Source: Flavobacterium sp. WC2421 (lineage in GTDB: Bacteria > Bacteroidota > Bacteroidia > Flavobacteriales > Flavobacteriaceae). From it: DNA of 64,000 bases. Below, piece after piece: positions 26,627-35,997 of the stretch. The notes under the pieces were generated by a model that was given only the letters and a program-made list of their open reading frames with translations, was not told where the DNA came from and did not search any database. Position 1 is the stretch's first letter. Every line of letters begins with the position of its first letter. Location: assembly GCF_040822115.1 (NCBI RefSeq), contig NZ_CP162004.1:558001-622000 (forward strand), read 5' to 3'. A program made the position numbers and the translations under genes.

Positions 26627-29260
26627 ATGACTCATAAAATTTCTGAGGCTGAAAAATTAGCCGTTTCTGATAACTATAGAAACTGGAAAAAATGGGGGCC
26701 TTATTTAGCCGAAAGACAATGGGGAACCGTTCGCGAAGATTATAGCGATAACGGAGATGCATGGGAATTTATCAACCACGACAAAGCACGTAGTAATGCG
26801 TATCGATGGGGGGAAGAAGGTATTGGCGGTTTTTGCGACTCTCGTGAGATTTTATGCTTGGCTCCCGTTTTTTGGAATGGAAAAGATCCAATTTTAAAAG
26901 AACGCCTATTTGGCCTTACTAATAATCAAGGAAATCACGGAGAAGATGTTAAAGAACTTTATTTTCATCAAGTTTCCACTCCTACACACTCTTACAACAA
27001 ATACCTCTACAAATACCCGCAAAACGAATTTCCGTATGAGGAAATAATAAGAATCAACAGTCATAGGAATAGAGAAGAATCAGAATTTGAACTATTAGAT
27101 ACTGATGCTTTTAAAGACAATGCTTATTTTGATTGTTATATCGAATATGCAAAAGCCGGTATTGATGATATCTTGATGAAAGTTACTGTAGTCAATCGAG
27201 GAAAAGATACCGCTGAAATTCATGTACTTCCACATCTATGGTTTCGTAATTTCTGGAAACACAATAACAGGCATCCACGACCTAAGTTGGAATCGGTATC
27301 CGATGGTACCATTTTATCAAAAAGTACTAGAAATGACGACTACTACTTATATCATAATAAAGGCAAACAATTATTCTGTGAAAACGAAACCAATAACGAG
27401 CGCATTTACAACTCGCCTAATGATTATGATTATGTAAAGGATGGTATTAACAACTATGTCATCAATGGCGAGCCAACTGTCAATCCAAAAAAACACGGTA
27501 CTAAAGCTGCTATTTGGCATCAATTAGAATTAAAAGCTGGCGAAGAAAAAAGCATTAAAATACGCCTAAGCAATGTAGCATTAGAAAATCCTTGGGTCGA
27601 TTTTGACGCTCAATTTGAGCAAAGAAAAAAGGAATGTGAAACGTTCTATAACGAAATCATAAATAAAGACATCCCTAAAGCCCAGCAAGCAATTGCTAAG
27701 AGTGCTTTTTCAGGTTTATTATGGACGAAGCAATTCTATTATTATGATGTTCACAAGTGGCTTTTTGGTGGTGTTGACGAAACATCAACAACCTATAGAA
27801 GAAAGGACTCACGCAATTTTAACTGGCAACATCTTACTAATCGTCATGTAATATCCATGCCTGACAAATGGGAATATCCTTGGTATGCAGCTTGGGACCT
27901 TGCTTTTCACATGGCAGCATTTGTAGAAATAGATCCTTATTTTGCTAAACAACAATTGTTATTAGTATTGCAAGAAAGCTACATGCATCCCAATGGTCAA
28001 ATTCCAGCATATGAATGGAATTTTAGTGATGTAAATCCGCCGGTTCACTCCTGGGCGGTTTGGACTGTTTATGACAAAGACAAAAAACGCACTGGCAAAG
28101 CTGATACTGAATTTCTAGAAAAAGCATTTCAAAAACTCCTCATCAATTTTACGTGGTGGGTGAACCAAAAAGACACTACTGGTACTGATTTATTTGAAGG
28201 AGGGTTTTTAGGTTTGGACAACATTGGTGTTTTTGACCGTAACCACATGCCGGAGGGAATTAAAAAAATGCAACAGGCAGATGCCACGAGTTGGATGGCA
28301 ATGTTCTCTTTAAACATGTTGCGCATGTCACTGGAATTAGCGAAAACCAACAAAATTTACGAAGAAATATCGGCTAAGTTTTTCAGGCATTTTTTAAATA
28401 TCGCTTGGGCAATGCACCATATTGGGAAAAAAGATATTTCACTTTGGGATGACCAAGACAATTTTTATTATGATGTTGTCGAAATGTCTGATGGAAGTGC
28501 TGAACGTTTAAAAGTACGTTCTTTAGTGGGTGTTATTCCAATGTTTGCTGTCGAAATCATGAATAAAGAATTATTTGAAGGATTAAAAGACTTTCAAAAA
28601 AGAGCAAATGAAATAATAAGAACACGACCCGATTTAGCATCCTTAATTTCAAATTTAGAGACTGCCAATAAAGATGGTAATTTTCTATTCTCCATTATGC
28701 GCGGTTTTAGATTAGAACATCTTCTAGTGCGCTTACTGGATGAAAAAGAGTTCCTATCTGATTATGGGATTCGTTCGCTATCTAAATACCATGAAGAACA
28801 TCCTTTTGAATTTGGAAATAAAGGACATCATAAAATTCAATACGAACCTGGCGAAAGTCGTTCAGGAATGTTTGGAGGAAATTCAAACTGGCGTGGTCCT
28901 ATATGGATGCCTTTGAATTATATGATCATCCAATCATTGCGTAAATACTATACTTTTTATGGACCTACTTATGTATATGAATTTCCAACAGGCTCAAAAA
29001 ACAAACTGAACTTAAACGAAATTGCGAATGAATTAACAAAAAGATTAATTAAACTTTTTGAACGAGATGCTGAAGGTAAATTCCAATACCATTCTGATGA
29101 CTCTGAAAATCATTTTGCTAAGGACGAACATTTCAGAAACGAACATATGTTTTATGAGTTTTTTGATGGAGATAGTGGTAAAGGGCTTGGTGCCTCTCAC
29201 CAAACAGGATGGACCGCTCTAATTGCCAATTTAATAATGGATATGGAGAATAACAAATAA
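26627..29260 (+). CDS. GH63-type glucosidase (MGH1-like glycoside hydrolase)
   Basis: An 877-residue protein without a signal peptide, so probably cytosolic. It begins with the conserved YLAERQWGTVREDYS segment of bacterial MGH1-type glucosidases. The (alpha/alpha)6-barrel catalytic part runs from about residue 370 to the end, with YPWYAAWDLAFHM, GQIPAYEWNFSDVNPPVH and WRGPIWMPLNY. GH63 enzymes cleave alpha-glucosyl linkages. The natural substrate (for example glucosylglycerate or an oligosaccharide) cannot be told. It stands alone. Confidence 0.88.
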   Translation: MTHKISEAEKLAVSDNYRNWKKWGPYLAERQWGTVREDYSDNGDAWEFINHDKARSNAYRWGEEGIGGFCDSREILCLAPVFWNGKDPILKERLFGLTNNQGNHGEDVKELYFHQVSTPTHSYNKYLYKYPQNEFPYEEIIRINSHRNREESEFELLDTDAFKDNAYFDCYIEYAKAGIDDILMKVTVVNRGKDTAEIHVLPHLWFRNFWKHNNRHPRPKLESVSDGTILSKSTRNDDYYLYHNKGKQLFCENETNNERIYNSPNDYDYVKDGINNYVINGEPTVNPKKHGTKAAIWHQLELKAGEEKSIKIRLSNVALENPWVDFDAQFEQRKKECETFYNEIINKDIPKAQQAIAKSAFSGLLWTKQFYYYDVHKWLFGGVDETSTTYRRKDSRNFNWQHLTNRHVISMPDKWEYPWYAAWDLAFHMAAFVEIDPYFAKQQLLLVLQESYMHPNGQIPAYEWNFSDVNPPVHSWAVWTVYDKDKKRTGKADTEFLEKAFQKLLINFTWWVNQKDTTGTDLFEGGFLGLDNIGVFDRNHMPEGIKKMQQADATSWMAMFSLNMLRMSLELAKTNKIYEEISAKFFRHFLNIAWAMHHIGKKDISLWDDQDNFYYDVVEMSDGSAERLKVRSLVGVIPMFAVEIMNKELFEGLKDFQKRANEIIRTRPDLASLISNLETANKDGNFLFSIMRGFRLEHLLVRLLDEKEFLSDYGIRSLSKYHEEHPFEFGNKGHHKIQYEPGESRSGMFGGNSNWRGPIWMPLNYMIIQSLRKYYTFYGPTYVYEFPTGSKNKLNLNEIANELTKRLIKLFERDAEGKFQYHSDDSENHFAKDEHFRNEHMFYEFFDGDSGKGLGASHQTGWTALIANLIMDMENNK

Positions 29261-29292
29261 AATTATCTTTACAGTTAAGTTATATTAAACTT

Positions 29293-29317
29293 CCCGTCTA
29301 CAAAGGCGGGATTTTTT
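29293..29317 (+). terminator. Terminator after the GH63 gene
   Basis: A short GC-rich hairpin CCCGTC/GGCGGG (one G-U pair) followed by six T residues. Confidence 0.85.
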
Positions 29318-29378
29318 ATATACAATAGTATATAACAGTGAAGCAGAAAAAAAACACCCCAATTGTACAATTTTATAT

Positions 29379-30152
29379 TTATTCTCTACTAGCTTTCTCT
29401 AAACTAACTTCTAAACCAGCATAATTAGAAACCACTTTTTCCATAAACCCTTCTTTATTAATTATAATATGAGTAGGAAACGCATTGAGTTGCAAGGTTA
29501 AATTCATGTACGTTTTCATATTAGGAACAACGGAATAGGACAGCGGTTTTCTAGCTAAAAAAACGGTTAACTGTTCTGGAGTATCCTCAGCCAGACTTAT
29601 AAAAACAATGTCTTTTCTATCTTTATATTTCTCCACTAATTGATTTACTTGTGAAAATTCTTTAATGCAAGCAGCACAATGAATGTACCAGCATTTTATG
29701 ACAACAATTTTTCCTTTAAGATTTTCATTTGTAATCAAATTACCATTTAAATCTGAGAATGAAAATGCAGGAAATGGCTCCCCTTCTTTCTTTAGATTTT
29801 GAATTTCATTGAAAGCGGTTTCAACAATGGTGGCTTTTATACTTGTATCTGATGTTGGGTCAATCTTAAAAAGCTTGTAGTAAAATAGTGCTGAATCGGA
29901 TTCTAATCGAATTGGGATGTAACTTCCTTCGCTTAATTCTTTTAAAAATTGATCTTTGGTAATTTCTTTTAAATTGGAATCTAATGGTACAAAATCCCTA
30001 GAAAGCATTATATTATGAGATTGATAGGTCCACCAATCCATAAACTGAGTTTGTATTTTGGCTGGACTTACTTCTGGTTTCCCAAAAGGAGTTTGTCCAG
30101 AACAGGAGGTGAAGATCACAACTAAAAAAAGGGTATAAAACAATTTTTTCAT
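29379..30152 (-). CDS. TlpA-like thiol-disulfide redoxin lipoprotein
   Basis: A 257-residue protein with a lipoprotein signal (TSCSGQ, lipidated Cys 17). A Bacteroidetes-type N-terminal region follows, then a thioredoxin/TlpA domain from about residue 125. The active site reads CWYIHCAACIKEF, giving the CxxC pair in HCAAC. NAFPTHIIINKEG supplies the cis-Pro strand. It likely reduces or shuffles disulfides outside the inner membrane; the partner is unknown. Confidence 0.88.
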   Translation of the reverse strand: MKKLFYTLFLVVIFTSCSGQTPFGKPEVSPAKIQTQFMDWWTYQSHNIMLSRDFVPLDSNLKEITKDQFLKELSEGSYIPIRLESDSALFYYKLFKIDPTSDTSIKATIVETAFNEIQNLKKEGEPFPAFSFSDLNGNLITNENLKGKIVVIKCWYIHCAACIKEFSQVNQLVEKYKDRKDIVFISLAEDTPEQLTVFLARKPLSYSVVPNMKTYMNLTLQLNAFPTHIIINKEGFMEKVVSNYAGLEVSLEKASRE

Positions 30153-30233
30153 GACAACTAATTAAAGGTGCAAATAACGTTATAATTTACTGTTTATGAA
30201 TCTAATAAAGGTACTAAACAATAACAACTTATT

Positions 30234-30692
30234 TTATGAACGGGGCTTATTAAGACCTCTATCATAAAGAACAATACTTCCCGCAACAGATACGTTTAAG
30301 CTTTTTTCGGATTTGAATTTTACTAAATGATGACATTTTTCAATGGCTTTTTTTGAAAGACCATGATCTTCAGCACCTAATAGATACACGCAACGCCTTG
30401 GATGTTCGAAGGTTTCTAAATCGGTGGCTTGTTCATCTAGCTCCACTCCTACTAAACGAGCCCCTTTGGGTAAGTTTTTATAGAAGTCTTCAAACGATTC
30501 ATAATGAAAATAAGGTATCGATTTTACGGCATTATGGGTATCGCAAGCTTGTTTTGCATACCGATTACCAATGGTGAAAATATAGCTCGCGCCTAAGTTT
30601 TGTGCAGATCTCCACAGAACGCCTAAATTTTCAGGAGTTTTTCCGTTTTGTATGCCTATCCCGAAATACTCGGTTATAAAATTATCATTCAT
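30234..30692 (-). CDS. TrmH-family (SpoU) RNA 2'-O-methyltransferase
   Basis: A SPOUT-fold enzyme of 152 residues from the ATG at 30692. A TTG five codons upstream is not likely the start because the promoter -7 box lies inside those codons. The three SpoU motifs are present: GKTPENLGVLWRSAQNLGA, YLLGAEDHGLSK and LNVSVAGSIVLYDR. It probably methylates a ribose in tRNA or rRNA; the target base is not known. Confidence 0.92.
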   Translation of the reverse strand: MNDNFITEYFGIGIQNGKTPENLGVLWRSAQNLGASYIFTIGNRYAKQACDTHNAVKSIPYFHYESFEDFYKNLPKGARLVGVELDEQATDLETFEHPRRCVYLLGAEDHGLSKKAIEKCHHLVKFKSEKSLNVSVAGSIVLYDRGLNKPRS

Positions 30693-30696
30693 CTGA

Positions 30697-30704
30697 CAAA
30701 AATA
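30697..30704 (-). promoter_or_regulatory. -7 element of the TrmH-family gene
   Basis: The minus strand reads TATTTTTG, matching TAnnTTTG, and ends 4 nt before the ATG. The mRNA is therefore close to leaderless, which also decides the start. Confidence 0.6.
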
Positions 30705-30766
30705 CAAACTGTTAGGGCGTTTGTCAAATTTTTAATTTATTTAAAGTGTCGAATTCCACTATTCCC

Positions 30767-30844
30767 TAGCCCCGATAATAGCGACATCCTTTTACTTTTT
30801 CCTTTAAAAAGTAAAAGATATAGCGAATAGCGGGAAATAGCTCC
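30767..30844. repeat. Dispersed imperfect palindrome, copy A
   Basis: The left arm begins TAGCCCCGATAATAGCGACA and the right arm ends GATATAGCGAATAGCGGG followed by AAATAGCTCC. The arms fold into one long imperfect hairpin around a perfect CTTTTTAAAG-like core with TTTTACTTTTT/AAAAAGTAAAA. The same outer arms recur at 46886-46986 around a different core. No coding capacity was seen. Confidence 0.75.
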
Positions 30845-30847
30845 TAA

Positions 30848-30871
30848 ATGCATCATTCCTCGCAATGACAT
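30848..30871. repeat. ATTGCGAGGAA-type dispersed repeat fragment
   Basis: The reverse complement reads TGTCATTGCGAGGAATGATG, resembling the CATTGCGAGGAACGAAGCAA word found in many bacterial intergenic regions. A related fragment lies at 34024-34051. Confidence 0.5.
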
Positions 30872-30886
30872 TTAAAACAAATGATT

Positions 30887-30894
30887 TATATTTG
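30887..30894 (+). promoter_or_regulatory. -7 element of the asnS-rpoN promoter
   Basis: Reads TATATTTG, matching TAnnTTTG, 44 bp upstream of the asnS ATG. Confidence 0.65.
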
Positions 30895-30938
30895 CAGTTC
30901 GAATATGAGACAATTTTAAATTCAACTATACACCTAAA

Positions 30939-32375
30939 ATGAGACATACAAAAGTTAAAGACTTACTAAACAGTACAACGACACTACATGAAGTAAATGC
31001 AAAAGGATGGGTAAGAACTTTTAGAAACAATCAATTTATTGCTTTGAATGATGGTTCAACCATCAATAATATACAATGTGTAGTCGATTTTGAGAATACT
31101 CCTGACGAAACTTTGAAAAGAATTACGACTGGAGCAGCGATATCTGTTACAGGAACTTTGGTTGAAAGTAAAGGTGCGGGACAACAATTTGAAATTCAAG
31201 TTAAAACATTGGAAATCCTAGGAGATTCTGATGCTGAGAAATTCCCAATACAACCTAAGAATAAACCGAGCTTGGATTTCTTGCGTGAAAATGCGCATTT
31301 AAGAGTGCGTACCAATATGTTTGGTGCTATTATGCGTGTTCGTTCTGTATTATCATACGCAGTACACAGCTATTTTCAAGAAAAAGGATTTGTATATGTC
31401 AATACGCCAATCATCACAGGATCGGATGCTGAAGGTGCTGGTGAAATGTTTAAAGTTACCGCTTTGCCATTTGACGGAACGCCTAGAACCGAAGACGGAA
31501 AAGTAGATTATAAAGAAGATTTTTTTGGGAAAGAAACGAATCTAACGGTTTCTGGACAACTAGAAGGAGAGACTTTTGCTATGGCATTAGGACAGATTTA
31601 TACTTTTGGACCTACGTTTAGAGCGGAGAATTCAAATACTTCTCGTCACCTTGCGGAGTTCTGGATGATTGAGCCAGAGGTTGCTTTTAATGACTTGAAT
31701 GACAATATGGATCTTGCTGAAGATTTTATTCAGTACGTAATTAAATATACGCTTGACAAATGTCCTGAGGATTTAAAATTCTTGGAAGGACGATTATTGG
31801 ACGAAGAGAAATCAAAACCACAAGCAGAAAGAAGCGAAATGGCTTTACTAGACAAATTGAATTTTGTTTTAGAAAATAATTTCAAACGTGTTTCTTATAC
31901 TGAGGCAATTGACATATTAAGAGAGTGTACTCCAAATAAAAAGAAAAAATTCAATTATATCATTAACGAATGGGGAGCTGATTTACAGTCAGAACACGAG
32001 CGTTATTTAGTGGAGAAACACTTTAAATGTCCCGTAATCTTATTTGATTATCCTGCCAATATCAAAGCATTTTACATGCGTTTGAACGAAGACGGAAAAA
32101 CAGTTCGCGCGATGGATATCCTTTTCCCTGGAATTGGAGAAATTGTAGGAGGTTCACAAAGAGAAGAACGTTTTGATGTTTTAGTCGAAAAAATGAAAGC
32201 CTTAGGAATTGACGAAGAAGAATTGTGGTGGTATCTTGATACTAGACGATTTGGATCAGCAGTTCACTCTGGTTTTGGTCTTGGTTTTGAAAGATTAGTG
32301 CTGTTTGTAACAGGAATGACAAACATACGTGACGTAATTCCTTTTCCAAGAACGCCAATGAATGCTGAATTTTAG
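30939..32375 (+). CDS. asnS: Asparaginyl-tRNA synthetase
   Basis: Class IIb synthetase of 478 residues. The N-terminal OB-fold anticodon-binding domain (about 1-110) is followed by the class II catalytic core. It carries the motif 2 region [20 protein letters not shown] and motif 3 [13 protein letters not shown]. The combination AENSNTSRH with [11 protein letters not shown] favours Asn over Asp specificity. It lies directly upstream of rpoN, a pairing common in Bacteroidetes. Confidence 0.97.
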   Translation: MRHTKVKDLLNSTTTLHEVNAKGWVRTFRNNQFIALNDGSTINNIQCVVDFENTPDETLKRITTGAAISVTGTLVESKGAGQQFEIQVKTLEILGDSDAEKFPIQPKNKPSLDFLRENAHLRVRTNMFGAIMRVRSVLSYAVHSYFQEKGFVYVNTPIITGSDAEGAGEMFKVTALPFDGTPRTEDGKVDYKEDFFGKETNLTVSGQLEGETFAMALGQIYTFGPTFRAENSNTSRHLAEFWMIEPEVAFNDLNDNMDLAEDFIQYVIKYTLDKCPEDLKFLEGRLLDEEKSKPQAERSEMALLDKLNFVLENNFKRVSYTEAIDILRECTPNKKKKFNYIINEWGADLQSEHERYLVEKHFKCPVILFDYPANIKAFYMRLNEDGKTVRAMDILFPGIGEIVGGSQREERFDVLVEKMKALGIDEEELWWYLDTRRFGSAVHSGFGLGFERLVLFVTGMTNIRDVIPFPRTPMNAEF

Positions 32376-32382
32376 AAAAAAA

Positions 32383-32430
32383 GTTTAATCGGTTAATCGA
32401 TTAAACAAATAAACAGTTAACCGATTAAAC
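32383..32430. repeat. Intergenic inverted repeat between asnS and rpoN
   Basis: Arms GTTTAATCGGTTAA (32383-32396) and TTAACCGATTAAAC (32417-32430) are perfect complements. A nested hairpin GTTTAATCG/CGATTAAAC (32383-32406) uses the same left arm, so two mutually exclusive folds exist. Part of the element recurs at 376-416. Confidence 0.7.
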
Positions 32431-32436
32431 AAACAA

Positions 32437-33903
32437 ATGCTAAAGCAATTCTTAAATTTAAAATTATCGCAGAAATTATCTCCACAACAAATTCAGTTGA
32501 TGAAGCTAATTCAATTGCCTACGCAAGCCTTTGAACAACGTTTATTGGAAGAAATGAATGAAAATCCTGCTTTAGAAGCGGGTAAGGAGGAAGACGATTA
32601 TGAAAAGGATGAATTTGAAAACGAAGACTACGATGATTATGATGAGGCGGAATCTGACAGGAATGAGGCCGAAGACATCAATATCGACGAATATTTAAAT
32701 AGCGACGATAGCCCCGATTATAAAACACAGGCAAATAACTACAGTGATGACGATGACGATCGTGAATCACCATTAGCAGCACCTATTAGTTTTCACCAAG
32801 ATTTAATTAATCAATTGAATACGTTTATTCTCGATGATGAAGAACGTGATATTGCTGAATTTCTGGTAGGAAGTATTGATGACATGGGTTATATCCGTAG
32901 AAGCATTCCTGATATTGTGGATGATATGGCGTTTACCCAAGCCTTATATACGGATGAAGCTACGGTAGAACGGATGCTGCATGTAATTCATGAACTAGAA
33001 CCCTCTGGTGTAGGTGCGCGCGACTTACAAGAATGCTTGTTGTTGCAGTTGAAACACAAAACCCCTACGGAATACGTGGAACTAGCAACAGATATTATCG
33101 AAAATCAATTTGATGCTTTTACCAAAAAACATTACGATAAATTAATTCAGAAATACAATGTTTCAAATGAGCAGCTCAAAAAAGCAGTTCATGAAATTGA
33201 AAGACTGAACCCAAAACCGGGAGGCTCTTTTACAGGAAATAATAAAATTACAGAGAACGTAGTTCCTGATTTTGCCATTAGAATTGTTGATGGCGAACTG
33301 GAATTAACTTTAAACGGTCGAAATGCTCCTACCCTGCACGTTTCCAAAGATTATCAGGAAATGATGCAAACCTATAAAGTTTCTACCGATAAATCAGGGC
33401 CACAAAAAGATGCGGTTCAGTTTATCAAACAAAAACTGGATTCGGCTAAGTGGTTTATTGATGCGATTCGTCAACGTCAAGAAACCTTATTTGTAACCAT
33501 GAATGCTATTATGCATTATCAAGAAGAATATTTCTTAGATGGCGATGAAACCAAATTGAAACCAATGATCTTGAAAGACATTGCGGATATGGTAGGACTT
33601 GACATCTCAACGGTTTCCCGTGTAGCCAACAGCAAATATGTAGAAACACCTTATGGAACAAAGCTGATAAAAGAATTTTTCTCAGAAGCCATGAAAAACG
33701 ACCAAGGCGAAGATGTTTCAACACTGGAAATCAAAAAAATATTGCAAAATATTATTGAGGAAGAGGATAAGAAGAAACCTTTACCTGATGATCAATTGGC
33801 TGAATTGCTGAAAGAAAAAGGATACCCAATTGCAAGAAGAACTATCGCTAAATACAGAGAGCAGCTGGATATTCCTGTGGCTAGAATGAGGAAAAAAATA
33901 TAA
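32437..33903 (+). CDS. rpoN: RNA polymerase sigma-54 factor
   Basis: A 488-residue sigma-54. The Gln-rich region I runs LSQKLSPQQIQLMKLIQLP near residues 9-27. An acidic, disordered region II (about 45-115, rich in Asp and Glu) follows, then the core-binding domain. The helix-turn-helix reads LDISTVSRVANSKYV, and the C-terminal RpoN box ARRTIAKYREQLDIP is near 467-481. It needs AAA+ activators for open-complex formation. It is probably transcribed with asnS. Confidence 0.97.
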   Translation: MLKQFLNLKLSQKLSPQQIQLMKLIQLPTQAFEQRLLEEMNENPALEAGKEEDDYEKDEFENEDYDDYDEAESDRNEAEDINIDEYLNSDDSPDYKTQANNYSDDDDDRESPLAAPISFHQDLINQLNTFILDDEERDIAEFLVGSIDDMGYIRRSIPDIVDDMAFTQALYTDEATVERMLHVIHELEPSGVGARDLQECLLLQLKHKTPTEYVELATDIIENQFDAFTKKHYDKLIQKYNVSNEQLKKAVHEIERLNPKPGGSFTGNNKITENVVPDFAIRIVDGELELTLNGRNAPTLHVSKDYQEMMQTYKVSTDKSGPQKDAVQFIKQKLDSAKWFIDAIRQRQETLFVTMNAIMHYQEEYFLDGDETKLKPMILKDIADMVGLDISTVSRVANSKYVETPYGTKLIKEFFSEAMKNDQGEDVSTLEIKKILQNIIEEEDKKKPLPDDQLAELLKEKGYPIARRTIAKYREQLDIPVARMRKKI

Positions 33904-33924
33904 GATTGTTGAAATCAGATTGCT

Positions 33925-33942
33925 GATTAACGATTTTTGATT
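33925..33942. repeat. GATTAACGATTTTTGATT word, copy 1
   Basis: The same 18-bp word appears at 37092-37109, in another spacer, where it is followed by its near-complement. Confidence 0.5.
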
Positions 33943-33948
33943 TAAAAA

Positions 33949-33990
33949 GACAAAACCCTTTCTGATGGCTCAGAAAGGGTTTTGTCTTTT
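33949..33990. terminator. Terminator after rpoN
   Basis: A 15-bp perfect stem (GACAAAACCCTTTCT with its complement) followed by TTTT. It can fold on both strands. Confidence 0.88.
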
Positions 33991-34023
33991 ACAGAATCCT
34001 ATTTCGTTTTGTCTCCCTCTCCT

Positions 34024-34051
34024 TTGGCTTGCTTCATTCTTCGCAATGACT
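34024..34051. repeat. ATTGCGAGGAA-type dispersed repeat fragment
   Basis: The reverse complement reads GTCATTGCGAAGAATGAAGC, one of the CATTGCGAGGAACGAAGCAA-like words, related to 30848-30871. Confidence 0.5.
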
Positions 34052-34067
34052 GGCCGGGGACAGGATT

Positions 34068-34661
34068 TTATTTATTCTCCTGATCTTTTTTCATGGCGTG
34101 ATAATAAGCTGCACGACTCAAGGGTTCGTATTCTTCTGTTTCGCCAAGCATTACTAATTTATCACTGTCGGTTTTTCTAAAACTATAATTAGCCAGATTA
34201 CCTGTTCGAGTGCATACAGCATGCACTTTAGTCACATATTCTGCTGTCGCCATTAATGCAGGCATAGGTCCAAAAGGATTACCCTTAAAATCCATATCTA
34301 ACCCGGCAACAATAACACGAATACCTTGGTTTGCTAAATCATTGCAAACCCTTACTATTTCGTCATCAAAAAACTGCGCTTCATCAATTCCCACCACATC
34401 ACACCCTTGCGCCAAAATGGCGATATTGGCAGCAGCTGGAACTGGTGTAGAACGAATTTCATTAGCGTCATGCGACACTACCATATCTTCATGGTAGCGG
34501 GTGTCAATTTCTGGTTTAAAGATTTCTACTTTTTGTTTGGCAAATTGTGCTCTCTTGAGACGACGAATTAGCTCTTCGGTTTTACCCGAAAACATTGAAC
34601 CACATATGACTTCGATCCAACCAAACTGTTCTTTATGATTTACTGTATTTTCGAGAAACAT
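34068..34661 (-). CDS. tdk: Thymidine kinase (type II)
   Basis: A 197-residue enzyme that phosphorylates thymidine to dTMP in salvage. The P-loop is GSMFSGKT at residues 21-28, followed by [10 protein letters not shown]. The DEAQFF motif (Walker B) is near 95. The lasso region reads [14 protein letters not shown] and keeps only one of the cysteines that hold zinc in many homologs, as is common in Bacteroidetes. Its orientation is opposite to that of its neighbours. Confidence 0.95.
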   Translation of the reverse strand: MFLENTVNHKEQFGWIEVICGSMFSGKTEELIRRLKRAQFAKQKVEIFKPEIDTRYHEDMVVSHDANEIRSTPVPAAANIAILAQGCDVVGIDEAQFFDDEIVRVCNDLANQGIRVIVAGLDMDFKGNPFGPMPALMATAEYVTKVHAVCTRTGNLANYSFRKTDSDKLVMLGETEEYEPLSRAAYYHAMKKDQENK

Positions 34662-34893
34662 TTTGTATTTTTCTAACTTAAAAAATGAATAGTTTTTATT
34701 ACTTTGTACCGTAATAAACCAACATAAGATTTTATACTTTTACGTTGTCTCAAAAGTAGAAAAATTTTATCAATTCGAGGATTTGTAAACAGTTATTTAA
34801 AATTAAATCTTCTGCCCCTACAGCCCTTGAATTTCTTTTGGTAAAAAATAAAATGAGAAACACATACGCCATATATACTATAATTTAAACGTT

Positions 34894-35991
34894 ATGAAAA
34901 AAAAATTGGAAGCCGATTTAATCAGCATTGCACATAGAATATTACAACTTAAGAACAAGTCTGATATCAATCAACTGTATTTGGAATCTCAAAAACTATA
35001 CGAAAAGCTATCCGTTTTACGATTTATTGACGAACATTATGGCGATGTAAAACCAACAATTGGCCATGCTGAGATCGAAAAAGAAGTGCAAGCCTTTTAT
35101 GACAAAAGTGCCGAATTGCCAGCTGAGACTATCATTGAAATAACTGAAAGTAAACTTCCCCAAGAAGGAACAACTTCTGAAACTATAAAAGAAGAGAAAT
35201 CAGAACAAGAAATTGCATCTCCTACAATAGTAGCACATTTGGACGAAGTGCTAGTAGAAGAAAATACAATCGAAGATTCTAAAACTGAGGAAAGCTCTCC
35301 AGAAGTAGAAGAAGAGGTTTCAGAAGACAATACATTAGGCGATTTTGAAGCTGATATAAAAGAGCAACCGGTAACTGAGGAAATGCCAACAGACGATGTC
35401 GTCATTAGCGAAAATGAAGCTGAAGAAGAGATTCTTGTTGCTTCTGAAGAAAAAGAAGAACAAGAAGAAGAACCACAACATAAATTCAAAGCTGCTTTTG
35501 AATTAACTGACGATTCAGAAACAGAAGAAATCGAAATTGAAACACCTAAAAAACCGGAGGCCGTACAAATTTCTTTCGAAGATTTATTAGGTGGTAATTA
35601 CAATGACACTCTTTTTGTCAAAGTAGATGATGTACCTGCATTACCTCCAGAAATTGTTTTTGAAGCCAAAGAAACTATAGTTGAAAAAGCTCCAGAACCG
35701 ATAATAGAAGAAAAAAAGGAAAAAGCCGAACCAAAAATTGTATCCCTAAATGACAAATTATCCAAAGGCATTGATATTGATTTAAATGATCGAATTGCAT
35801 TTGTAAAACACCTTTTTGGTAATAACAGTGAAGATTACAACCGCGTATTGAATCAATTAATCACATTTGACAATTTTCATGAAACACGAAACTTCATTGA
35901 AGAAATGGTAAAACCTGATTACAACAACTGGAAAGGGAAAGAAGATTATGAAGAGCGTTTTATGGATATCATCGAGAAAAAATTTCTTTAA
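34894..35991 (+). CDS. Acidic protein of unknown function with disordered Glu-rich middle
   Basis: A 365-residue protein with no family I can name. Residues 1-65 are predicted helical (an ISIAHRILQLKNKSD start). About 70-270 is an extremely acidic, low-complexity stretch dominated by Glu, Ser, Thr and Val. The final 90 or so residues (SLNDKLSKGIDIDLNDRIAF onward) look folded and end in DYEERFMDIIEKKFL. There is no signal peptide, so it is likely cytosolic. It precedes rsmI by 6 bp. A role with RNA or ribosomes is only suggested by that neighbour. Confidence 0.75.
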   Translation: MKKKLEADLISIAHRILQLKNKSDINQLYLESQKLYEKLSVLRFIDEHYGDVKPTIGHAEIEKEVQAFYDKSAELPAETIIEITESKLPQEGTTSETIKEEKSEQEIASPTIVAHLDEVLVEENTIEDSKTEESSPEVEEEVSEDNTLGDFEADIKEQPVTEEMPTDDVVISENEAEEEILVASEEKEEQEEEPQHKFKAAFELTDDSETEEIEIETPKKPEAVQISFEDLLGGNYNDTLFVKVDDVPALPPEIVFEAKETIVEKAPEPIIEEKKEKAEPKIVSLNDKLSKGIDIDLNDRIAFVKHLFGNNSEDYNRVLNQLITFDNFHETRNFIEEMVKPDYNNWKGKEDYEERFMDIIEKKFL

Positions 35992-35997
35992 TAAACT

